From: an uncultured Lewinella sp.
GTDB lineage: Bacteria > Bacteroidota > Bacteroidia > Chitinophagales > Saprospiraceae
Reading direction: 5' to 3'
Length of the DNA stretch: 5,555 bases
Assembly (NCBI GenBank): GCA_938021455.1
Contig: CALIGP010000245.1
Coordinates: 1-5,555, forward strand
Both the position numbers and the translations under genes were made by a program. Below the pieces are notes generated by a model. That model saw only the letters and a program-made list of their open reading frames with translations. It searched no databases and was not told the DNA's origin. Below are positions 1-5,448 of the stretch, piece after piece. Within the stretch, counting starts at the first letter, position 1, and the number at the start of each line of letters is the position of its first letter.

Positions 1-462
1 GTCAACGAGCGAATTGCTCAACGATTGGAACTAACGGGCCTCCGGCTCCTCAAGCCGAAGAACGAAGAACGGACTATCGGCTCCGGCATGGTCGGCGAGC
101 TACCTCACCCGATGGACAAAGGGACTTTTCTCCGCTTCCTAAAAGACCGGATGGAACTGTCTCTGATCAAGCACACCGTATTTCCAGAAGATCAGGTCAC
201 CACCGTCGCCCTCTGTGGTGGAGCTGGTGGCTTTCTGCTGTCAGACGCTAAAGCCGCCGGTGCTCAGGTCTTCGTCACTTCGGATTATAAATATCACGAG
301 TTCTTCGATGCGGACGGGGAGATTACCATCTGTGATATTGGCCATTATGAGAGCGAACGGTTTACAACCCAATTACTTGCGGAGTTGTTAACTAAGAAAT
401 TCCCTACCTTTGCGGTTCTTTGCACGGAGCGAAATACTAACCCGGTTCGCTATTACGTGTAA
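1..462 (+). CDS. Nif3-like dinuclear metal center protein, C-terminal part (5' end outside the window)
   Basis: Frame 1 is open from the left edge to the TAA at 460-462, giving 152 codons, so the start lies outside the window. The TTG at 25 is internal and is not a credible start. The segment GSGMVGEL followed by the glycine-rich CGGAGGFLL is typical of the second half of Nif3/YqfO-family proteins. Near the end, window residues 114-119 read GHYESE. In this family the His and Glu of that motif (here H115 and E119, spaced like H215/E219 of E. coli YbgI) bind the dinuclear metal centre. The final NPVRYYV resembles the usual Bacteroidota ending. Family members form ring-shaped hexamers in the cytoplasm; their biochemical role is unsettled, despite the GTP cyclohydrolase I type 2 label often attached to them. 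Bacteroidota members are usually about 365 residues with a PII/CutA-like insert, so roughly 60% is missing here. The next gene begins 39 nt downstream and is probably in the same operon. Confidence 0.93.
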   Translation, partial: VNERIAQRLELTGLRLLKPKNEERTIGSGMVGELPHPMDKGTFLRFLKDRMELSLIKHTVFPEDQVTTVALCGGAGGFLLSDAKAAGAQVFVTSDYKYHEFFDADGEITICDIGHYESERFTTQLLAELLTKKFPTFAVLCTERNTNPVRYYV

Positions 463-501
463 CCCCCCGAAGATAACAACCATAAATATCCCCCCCGACG
501 C

Positions 502-1260
502 ATGGCAGTAGCAACCGAAAAGACGGTAGAAGAAAAAATGCGCGAGCTGTATCGCCTGCAACAGATTGATAGCCAGATCGACGAAATCGAGATCCTGAAG
601 GGCGAACTTCCAATGGAAGTAAGCGACCTGGAAGACGAGATCGCTGGCCTCGATACCCGCATCGCCCGCCTGGAAGGGCAGGTAAAGGAACTCCAGACGG
701 AGATCAGCCGCCACGACATCAACATTCGCGAATCCGAGCAACTCATCCTTCGTTACGAAGATCAGATGAACAACGTGAAGAACAACCGTGAGTACGAGGC
801 CCTGATGAAAGAGACGGAAATGCAGCGTCTTGAAATTCAGCTTTCCGATAAGAAAGCGGGTTCCTCCTCTCGTGAGTTAGAGACCAAGCAAGCTGCTTTG
901 GACATGACCCGCGAGAAGCAGGTAGCCAAAACCGAGCTGCTCACCATCAAGCAGGATGAGCTTAAGGCCATTATTACCAAGACGGAGAAGGAAGAGAAAA
1001 AACTTCGTCGGGCTTCTGATAAGCAGCGCAAAGAAATTGCGGATCGCTTACTCCGTGGTTATGACCGTATCCGTAACACTTACCGTAACGGACTAGGTGT
1101 AGCTACCGTAGAGCGGAATGCTTGTGGTGGTTGCTTCAACGCGATTCCTCCACAGCAACAGCTCGAGATTAGCCAGCGCAAGCGGGTAATGATCTGTGAG
1201 CACTGTAACCGTATCCTCGTTGACCACAACATTGAGGAAGATATGGCGGTGGAGAAGTAA
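502..1260 (+). CDS. Coiled-coil protein with C4-type zinc ribbon (CT398/HP0958-like)
   Basis: A 252-residue soluble protein. Residues about 10-190 are rich in Glu, Lys, Gln and Leu with heptad-like spacing, including ELPMEVSDLEDEIAGL, and should form a long antiparallel coiled-coil hairpin. The C-terminal domain carries two CxxC pairs, C208/C211 and C232/C235, separated by 20 residues, which is the zinc-ribbon signature of this family. The ATG at 502 is chosen because the protein aligns with the family from its first residues; no Shine-Dalgarno is visible, as expected in Bacteroidota. Known relatives include Chlamydia CT398 and Helicobacter HP0958 (FlgZ), which bind RpoN or flagellar RNA/proteins, but the role in Bacteroidota is unknown. 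Its position next to nif3 is conserved in distant phyla, for example the mycobacterial Rv2230c/Rv2229c pair, and suggests a shared function. No truncation or frameshift is seen. The family call is secure; the function is not. Confidence 0.93.
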   Translation: MAVATEKTVEEKMRELYRLQQIDSQIDEIEILKGELPMEVSDLEDEIAGLDTRIARLEGQVKELQTEISRHDINIRESEQLILRYEDQMNNVKNNREYEALMKETEMQRLEIQLSDKKAGSSSRELETKQAALDMTREKQVAKTELLTIKQDELKAIITKTEKEEKKLRRASDKQRKEIADRLLRGYDRIRNTYRNGLGVATVERNACGGCFNAIPPQQQLEISQRKRVMICEHCNRILVDHNIEEDMAVEK

Positions 1261-1262
1261 TT

Positions 1263-1290
1263 TGTACTGCCGACGGAAGTCGGCGGCACA
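1263..1290 (+). other. Hairpin with GGAA tetraloop just after the zinc-ribbon gene
   Basis: Positions 1263-1274 pair with 1279-1290 around the four-base loop GGAA (1275-1278). The stem is 12 positions long with one G-U pair (1268/1285) and one A-C mismatch (1266/1287). It begins 2 nt after the stop codon. GGAA fits the stable GNRA loop class. No T tract follows directly, so alone it is a poor terminator. It may protect the mRNA 3' end or act together with the longer hairpin 3 nt downstream. Confidence 0.55.
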
Positions 1291-1293
1291 AAC

Positions 1294-1335
1294 CGGACAG
1301 CACCCTGGCTTTTAGTCAGGGTGCTGTCCGTCTTT
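1294..1335 (+). terminator. Probable intrinsic terminator of the nif3/zinc-ribbon operon
   Basis: A perfect 14-bp stem pairs 1294-1307 with 1317-1330 and can be lengthened by a G-U and a C-G pair, leaving a 5-nt loop (1310-1314). The stem is GC-rich and is followed only by the short T-rich run TCTTT (1331-1335), so the U tract is weak. Its place after a + strand gene and before a separate candidate promoter supports a terminator. The arm contains CGGACAGCA, which recurs in the terminator hairpin at 5449-5505. Confidence 0.7.
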
Positions 1336-1393
1336 GGGGGGATACAGGAAAATAAAGAGTGACCAAGGCCGCCTACACTCTCCTTTCCCTTAT

Positions 1394-1401
1394 TACATTT
1401 G
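1394..1401 (+). promoter_or_regulatory. Candidate Bacteroidota -7 promoter element for the saccharopine dehydrogenase gene
   Basis: TACATTTG is an exact match to the TAnnTTTG -7 consensus of the Bacteroidota housekeeping sigma factor. It lies 24 nt before the ATG at 1426, which would give a leader of about 18 nt. It also sits downstream of a terminator-like hairpin, where a new promoter is expected. A TTG-type -33 box at the usual distance is not apparent, so the call is moderate. Confidence 0.5.
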
Positions 1402-1425
1402 CGGGAGCCATTAACCAAACAACAC

Positions 1426-2760
1426 ATGTCCGCCAGAATCCTAATCATCGGTGCAGGCCGTTCCTCCAACGCCCTAATCAAATATGCACTAAGACAAAGC
1501 GAACAGTTTGGTTGGCACGTAACCGTTGCGGATGCGGACCCCGCTGCGGCAGCAGCCAAAGTCAATGACCACCCCCGGGGCAAAGCTGTTTGGCTCGATG
1601 TAAGCAAAGTCAATGACCGACGCGAGCTAATTGAACGGGCAGATATCGTCGTCTCCTTACTCCCCGCTCACCTCCATTTAGAAGTAGCTCAAGACTGTAT
1701 CCGGCTAAAGAAGCATCTCGTTACTGCCAGCTACGTTAGTCAAGAGCTGTACCGCTTGGGTGATGAAGCCCGCAACCGGGAGCTCATTTTCATGGGAGAG
1801 ATGGGCCTCGACCCCGGCATTGACCATATGACTGCCATGCAGCGTATCAATGCTATTCGCGAAACCGGAGCCACCATTACCGCCTTCCGTTCCTTCACCG
1901 GTGGCCTAGTCGCTCCGGAAAGCAACAATAACCCCTGGGGATATAAATTCACCTGGAACCCTCGGAATGTTGTGCTGGCCGGCCAGGGGACAGCACAATA
2001 TCTTCAAGACGGGAAGCTTAAGTTTCTCCCCTACCAACGCTTGTTCAGAACGATCTGGGACATCGAAGTTCCGGAGCTAGGCAAGTTTGAGGCTTACGCA
2101 AATAGGGACAGCCTCCTCTACCGAGAGCAATATGGCCTGGATGACATCCCGACCATCCTGCGGGGTACCCTTCGTTATCCCGGCTTTGCCGAATCGTGGG
2201 CAGCCCTTGTTCGTATTGGTCTTACCAATGCCGACTTCCCCATTCTGGACAGTGAAAAAATAACCTATCATGAGCTGATGGAAGCTCTTGCCCCCAGCGG
2301 CCCAGGCTCGGTGAAAGACCGAATTGCCCAGATGCTAAAACTGGAGTCAAACGGAGAGGTTATGAATAGACTTGTATGGCTGGGGCTATTCCGGAAGAAG
2401 CGGATTAAGCTTCGGGATGCCACCCCCGCGCTCATTTTGGAGAAACTGTTGTTGGACAAATGGCAATTGGGAGCCAAAGACAAGGATCTGATCGTTATGC
2501 AACACCAGATCGATTATGAACTGGACGGCAAAAAGTACCGCGACGTATCTAACCTGACCATGAAGGGGAAAAATGCTGAAGACACGGCCATGAGTCGCCT
2601 GGTTGGTCTCCCGATGGGTATTTTCGTACGGCTGATCAGCGAAGGCAGAATCAAGGCAACCGGCGTTCATATCCCCACCATGAAGGAAGTTTATGAACCC
2701 GTTCTGGAAGAGATGAAAGAGTATGGGATGGAACTGACGCATGAAACGGTGACGCTTTAG
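1426..2760 (+). CDS. Saccharopine dehydrogenase/reductase family protein (L-glutamate-forming type, Lys9-like)
   Basis: A 444-residue cytoplasmic NAD(P)-dependent oxidoreductase. The N-terminus RILIIGAGRSS (residues 4-14) is a Rossmann-fold nucleotide-binding loop in which the third Gly is replaced, as in yeast saccharopine reductase. Further family landmarks are MGLDPGIDH (126-134), TGGLVAPES (158-166), NPWGYKFTW soon after, and RGTLRYPGF (246-254). From memory the similarity to yeast Lys9 runs end to end at nearly equal length. This supports the enzyme that interconverts saccharopine with glutamate and 2-aminoadipate semialdehyde. In bacteria this is more likely lysine breakdown than lysine synthesis, but no lysine-ketoglutarate reductase gene lies in the window to confirm it. 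The ATG at 1426 is preferred over the TTG at 1399, because it directly precedes the Rossmann strand and is preceded by an A-rich leader typical of Bacteroidota. A 14-nt direct repeat encodes a repeated KVND near residues 45-64. The flippase gene follows after 39 nt. Confidence 0.88.
   Translation: MSARILIIGAGRSSNALIKYALRQSEQFGWHVTVADADPAAAAAKVNDHPRGKAVWLDVSKVNDRRELIERADIVVSLLPAHLHLEVAQDCIRLKKHLVTASYVSQELYRLGDEARNRELIFMGEMGLDPGIDHMTAMQRINAIRETGATITAFRSFTGGLVAPESNNNPWGYKFTWNPRNVVLAGQGTAQYLQDGKLKFLPYQRLFRTIWDIEVPELGKFEAYANRDSLLYREQYGLDDIPTILRGTLRYPGFAESWAALVRIGLTNADFPILDSEKITYHELMEALAPSGPGSVKDRIAQMLKLESNGEVMNRLVWLGLFRKKRIKLRDATPALILEKLLLDKWQLGAKDKDLIVMQHQIDYELDGKKYRDVSNLTMKGKNAEDTAMSRLVGLPMGIFVRLISEGRIKATGVHIPTMKEVYEPVLEEMKEYGMELTHETVTL
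1557..1618 (+). repeat. In-frame 14-nt direct repeat inside the saccharopine dehydrogenase gene
   Basis: CAAAGTCAATGACC occurs at 1557-1570 and again at 1605-1618, offset by 48 nt (16 codons). Both copies are read in the same frame and encode KVND, within AKVNDH and SKVNDR. The segment lies in the Rossmann domain just after the second strand. Confidence 0.8.
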
Positions 2761-2833
2761 TGCTTTAGTATTTTAGTTCTTTGGTAATTTGGGGCGCTAA
2801 TGAACCAAAATACCAAAGAACCAAAGGACCAGA
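2753..2833. repeat. Octamer-periodic inverted repeat across the gene 3/gene 4 junction
   Basis: Left side: five 8-nt units in register from 2753 to 2792 (CGCTTTAG, TGCTTTAG, TATTTTAG, TTCTTTGG, TAATTTGG), the first containing the stop codon of the upstream gene. Right side: units of the opposite orientation from 2802 to 2833 (GAACCAAA, ATACCAAA, GAACCAAA, then the weaker GGACCAGA). The two sides pair: 2776-2792 with 2805-2821 match at 16 of 17 positions (A-A mismatch at 2787/2810), and three more A-T pairs lie beyond a second mismatch. The 12-nt loop (2793-2804) contains the flippase ATG (2800-2802). The right arm also encodes the first residues of the flippase. Confidence 0.8.
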
Positions 2834-4200
2834 ACTCCCAGCTCATCCGTGCCGGACAATTTTCCCAGGCTGCCCGCCAGGGAGCGATCATCCTGATTGC
2901 CCTTGCGCTTCCCAGGCTCGGCGTTGGGCGAGATGTCATCGGACAGTGGGAAAGCCTACTCTACCTGGGTTATATTCTGGGCTTTGGCTGGCTAACGGGC
3001 TTATTGCAGGCCTACCTGGTTACCATCCGACAGGTAAACCCTGCGAAAGTGGCGGCCTTCTCCCGCTCAGCGGTAGCGGGTGTAGGCCTTTTCTCCGCCC
3101 TTCTCTTAGGAGTGGCAGCAGGTCTTCATAAGCCGCTGTTCAGCTTACTACGGCTCGGAGAAGCTCCTCCTGGCTGGTGGTATTTTTTCCTTTTCTTATT
3201 TACCCAATGGCCGGGGCTCTTTTTTGAGCAGGTGCTTCTGATCCGGGGCAAACCCTCAGCCTTGGCGGCCTTTGGGGCTTTCTCGGCAATAGGCTCGATT
3301 TTAGCGTTATTAGTCCCCATTTATAATGGTGCAGGTATTGCCCACGCCTTGTTCGTCTTGGCTATTTTTGCAGGAATAAAGGGGTTGATCATCCTCATTT
3401 ATCTTCTCTACAAAGGTTGGTGGCAGCAGGAGTTACCTACCGTTACAAGTCCGGAAAGAAACGGTCAGACCACTAATGTTTCCAAGACTTTCAAGGGCCG
3501 TACTACATTACAACCTAGCTATACGACTACCCTACTAAAAACCGCCTGGCCCCTCATCTTCTACGCCTCCGTCGGCGCGCTGGTAACCGCCTTCGACCCC
3601 TGGTTCGTTAATTACTGGTATGCCGGAGATGAGTCCATCTTTGCCACCTTTCGCTATGGCGCACGTGAGCTTCCCTTATTAGCGGCCATTACGAATGGGA
3701 CCATCGTCGTTGTATTACCCCGGCTAACGGAAGACCCTTCCGCTGGGCTCGACCTACTTAAAAGTAGTTCCCGAAGACTGTTTCACTGGATCTTTGGCGG
3801 TGCCATTTTCCTCATGGTCACCTCTCCCTGGTGGTGGACGGTGGTTTTCACGGAGTTATTTGCCGACAGCCTGCCGCTCTTTCAGGCTTACCTTTTTGTT
3901 GTCGTGAGTCGCCTCCTTTTTCCCGTTCCTGTGCTGACGGCTATGGGCCACACCAGGATGCTGATGATCTTTGGCTTGCTTGAGCTGGTGATCAATATTG
4001 TACTAAGTATTCTGCTGGCGCCCGCTTTCGGTCTAATGGGTATCATCTGGGCCACGGTCATTGCTTATCTCGTAGACAAAATTTGCCTGATGGCTTACCT
4101 GAAATACCGGACGGGAATCCCGCCCAAACGGTATACGGACTGGAGGTGGTTCGGGGGGTATTTATTGGTCATGACCTTATGCTATTTATTCCTGATTTAG
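2800..4200 (+). CDS. Polysaccharide/oligosaccharide flippase-like membrane protein (MOP superfamily, Wzx-type)
   Basis: A 466-residue, very hydrophobic inner-membrane protein with about 12-13 predicted spans, near residues 24-38, 50-70, 88-108, 127-148, 156-175, 180-205, 247-265, 290-306, 327-349, 362-380, 387-407, 409-432 and 449-465. A hydrophilic loop at about 206-246 splits it into two halves, as in MOP/MATE-fold flippases. The segment FRYGARELP (284-292) and the overall length fit Wzx-like lipid-linked oligosaccharide flippases or polysaccharide biosynthesis proteins; the substrate cannot be told. No glycosyltransferase or polymerase gene lies nearby, so it is not in a visible capsule or O-antigen cluster. 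The ATG at 2800 is the only good start. It sits in the loop of an octamer-repeat hairpin, and the polar first residues (NQNTKEPKDQN) are encoded by the repeat. No Shine-Dalgarno is seen. It is likely transcribed with the upstream gene, since no terminator lies in the 39-nt gap. Confidence 0.82.
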   Translation: MNQNTKEPKDQNSQLIRAGQFSQAARQGAIILIALALPRLGVGRDVIGQWESLLYLGYILGFGWLTGLLQAYLVTIRQVNPAKVAAFSRSAVAGVGLFSALLLGVAAGLHKPLFSLLRLGEAPPGWWYFFLFLFTQWPGLFFEQVLLIRGKPSALAAFGAFSAIGSILALLVPIYNGAGIAHALFVLAIFAGIKGLIILIYLLYKGWWQQELPTVTSPERNGQTTNVSKTFKGRTTLQPSYTTTLLKTAWPLIFYASVGALVTAFDPWFVNYWYAGDESIFATFRYGARELPLLAAITNGTIVVVLPRLTEDPSAGLDLLKSSSRRLFHWIFGGAIFLMVTSPWWWTVVFTELFADSLPLFQAYLFVVVSRLLFPVPVLTAMGHTRMLMIFGLLELVINIVLSILLAPAFGLMGIIWATVIAYLVDKICLMAYLKYRTGIPPKRYTDWRWFGGYLLVMTLCYLFLI

Positions 4201-4250
4201 ATTTTTTCAGGCGCAAACGCAGGTGCAAGGAAGGTTAATGGAGCATTATT

Positions 4251-4279
4251 TTTGATCAAGACGTTGTACCCTGATCAAA
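4251..4279. repeat. Perfect 8-bp inverted repeat in the spacer before the DUF1016 gene
   Basis: TTTGATCA (4251-4258) and TGATCAAA (4272-4279) are exact inverted copies separated by 13 nt. The spacing of centres, 21 nt or about two helical turns, would suit a dimeric DNA-binding protein. As an RNA hairpin it would be AT-rich and weak, though a run of five T (4287-4291) follows. It could be an operator for the downstream gene or a poor terminator for the flippase. An AT-rich stretch from 4286 to 4330 follows it. Confidence 0.4.
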
Positions 4280-4321
4280 GCTAGTGTTTTTAAAATTAAA
4301 ATTACAAACAATTTTTAGTTT

Positions 4322-4344
4322 TAACTTTTATGCTCCTACATTTA
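4322..4344 (+). promoter_or_regulatory. Possible -7-like promoter elements before the DUF1016 gene
   Basis: Two near-matches to TAnnTTTG, each one base off, lie just upstream: TAACTTTT (4322-4329) and TACATTTA (4337-4344). Transcription from either would start after or very near the ATG at 4330, which favours translation from the ATG at 4363. The region is AT-rich, so chance matches are likely and confidence is low. Confidence 0.25.
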
Positions 4345-4368
4345 GGGCATAAACACCTCATTATGCCC
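4345..4368. repeat. 8-bp inverted repeat covering the likely DUF1016 start codon
   Basis: GGGCATAA (4345-4352) and TTATGCCC (4361-4368) are exact inverted copies with an 8-nt loop. The ATG at 4363 lies in the right arm and would be paired in the folded RNA. If that is the true start, the hairpin could limit translation; as DNA it could be an operator. Confidence 0.45.
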
Positions 4369-5382
4369 CATTTTCCGCTTTCCTCAGACACCCAATACAC
4401 CACTCTTCTCAGCCGCATCGGTGAAAGATATCGAGCTGGCCGCGCCGCCGCCATTACCTCCGTTAATCGTGAGTTACTCCTCGCCTACTGGGAGATTGGT
4501 CGGTACATCGTGGAGTTTGAGCAGGAAGGAAAAAATCGAGCCGACTATGGCACGAAGCTTCTTCGTCAGTTATCTAAAGACCTGAAAGCCACTCACGGGT
4601 CGGGTTTTAGCCTTTCCAACTTGGAATACATGCGCAAAATTTATCATGCGTATCCAATTTCCCAGACACTGTCTGGGAAATTGAGTTGGTCACATTATGT
4701 AGAGCTTCTCATGATAAAAAACGAGACCGAACGCTCCTTCTACGAACAGCAATGTATCCATGAACGATGGAGCGTTCGGGAGCTGAAGCGACAGAAAGAG
4801 ACCTCCTTGTATGAACGTCTTGCAGCTTCCAAGTCAAAGGAGGAAATTTTAAAGATGGCGCAAAAAGGCCGGCATATTGCTCGCCCGGAAGACCTGCTTC
4901 GCGAGCCCTACATCTTTGAATTCCTACAATTACCCGTTGATCATCGTCTGCGCGAGACCGAGCTCGAAAAACGTCTGGCGGATCACTTGCAGGCCTTCAT
5001 GTTGGAGCTCGGTCGGGGCTTCGCCTTTGTGGGTAGGCAGCAACGTATTACCGTTGGCAACGAGCATCATTTCGTTGACCTTGTATTCTACCACTATATC
5101 CTAAAATGCTTCGTCCTGATAGATTTAAAAGTCCGCAAAGCCAGTCCCGGAGACATCGGTCAAATGAACATGTACCTCAATTATTTCCGTAACGAAGAAA
5201 ACCGGGAAGATGATAACCCGCCCGTAGGCATCGTATTAGCCACGAGGCGTAACGAAGGAGTCATCCAGTATGCCCTGGAGGGCATCGGGAATCAGCTTTT
5301 AGTGAGTAAGTATGAGACCTTCTTGCCGAAAAAAGAATTGTTACGGGCGGAGATTGAGCGGGTGCTTGCGGAGGAAGAATAA
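4363..5382 (+). CDS. DUF1016 / YhcG-family PDDEXK nuclease domain protein
   Basis: A 339-residue soluble protein. The N-terminal half (about 10-155) is the DUF1016 helical/winged-helix region, with landmarks VNRELLLAYWEIGRYI, LSWSHYVELL and WSVRELKRQ. The C-terminal half (about 170-330) is a PDDEXK-type nuclease fold: FVGRQQRITVGNEHHFVDLVFYH gives D239, and VLIDLK gives D254 and K256, a D-X14-D-X-K arrangement with Asp where the classical motif has Glu. GQMNMYLNYF follows, as is usual. The family is an accessory group, common beside restriction-modification genes or alone, and suspected to act in DNA cleavage or defence; activity here is not shown. No methylase or restriction gene is adjacent, so this is a stand-alone copy. 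ATG 4363 is preferred because family proteins begin close to this point; ATG 4330 would add 11 residues (MLLHLGHKHLI). An AT-rich leader precedes it. The coding sequence contains a perfect 14-bp-arm palindrome (4655-4683) and a longer-spaced inverted repeat (4727-4779). Confidence 0.88.
   Translation: MPHFPLSSDTQYTTLLSRIGERYRAGRAAAITSVNRELLLAYWEIGRYIVEFEQEGKNRADYGTKLLRQLSKDLKATHGSGFSLSNLEYMRKIYHAYPISQTLSGKLSWSHYVELLMIKNETERSFYEQQCIHERWSVRELKRQKETSLYERLAASKSKEEILKMAQKGRHIARPEDLLREPYIFEFLQLPVDHRLRETELEKRLADHLQAFMLELGRGFAFVGRQQRITVGNEHHFVDLVFYHYILKCFVLIDLKVRKASPGDIGQMNMYLNYFRNEENREDDNPPVGIVLATRRNEGVIQYALEGIGNQLLVSKYETFLPKKELLRAEIERVLAEEE
4655..4683. repeat. Perfect 14-bp-arm palindrome inside the DUF1016 coding sequence
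   Basis: CAATTTCCCAGACA (4655-4668) and TGTCTGGGAAATTG (4670-4683) are exact inverted copies around a single central C (4669). The arms encode residues 98-107 (PISQTLSGKL), immediately before the conserved LSWSHY motif. No codons appear to be added relative to the usual family sequence. Confidence 0.85.
4727..4779. repeat. 11-bp inverted repeat inside the DUF1016 coding sequence
   Basis: CCGAACGCTCC (4727-4737) and GGAGCGTTCGG (4769-4779) are exact inverted copies with 31 nt between them. It begins 43 nt after the palindrome at 4655-4683. Both arms lie in conserved coding sequence (around ERSF and WSVRE), so codon choice must also have allowed the match. Confidence 0.6.
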
Positions 5383-5386
5383 AAAA

Positions 5387-5423
5387 CATGAGTCATCCCT
5401 AATTTTTGGGTGAGATGACCATG
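5387..5423 (+). other. Hairpin following the DUF1016 gene
   Basis: CATG (5387-5390) pairs with CATG (5420-5423), and GTCATC (5392-5397) pairs with GATGAC (5414-5419), with a single bulged A at 5391 and a 16-nt loop. It starts 4 nt after the stop codon. With only moderate GC and no T tract behind it, it is more likely an mRNA 3'-end structure than a terminator. It lies upstream of the strong terminator at 5449-5510. Confidence 0.45.
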
Positions 5424-5448
5424 TATTCTGGCAATGAATAGGGTTTTT

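Noticed and set aside
748..760. CTTCG-TTA-CGAAG small inverted repeat in the zinc-ribbon gene.
   Set aside because: Five-base arms are common by chance and lie within ordinary codons.
1080..1613. Long open frame on the - strand over the end of the zinc-ribbon gene and the start of the next gene.
   Set aside because: It overlaps two well-supported + strand genes and the hairpins between them, and its translation is low-complexity with no recognisable domain.
1975..1996. CTGGCCGGCCAG palindrome next to GGACAGCAC inside the saccharopine dehydrogenase gene, resembling part of the shared hairpin core.
   Set aside because: The palindrome and the core-like bases fall in normal coding sequence (LAGQGTAQ), and TGCTGTCC is not present as an opposite arm, so it is not a third member of the hairpin family.
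2781..3131. Alternative + frame across the flippase start, 116 codons.
   Set aside because: It begins with TTG inside the octamer repeat and its translation is Pro/Gly/Ser-rich without a domain, while the other frame gives a clear membrane protein.
4211..4220. GCG-CAAA-CGC mini-hairpin after the flippase stop codon as a terminator.
   Set aside because: A three-base stem with no T tract downstream is too weak to support.
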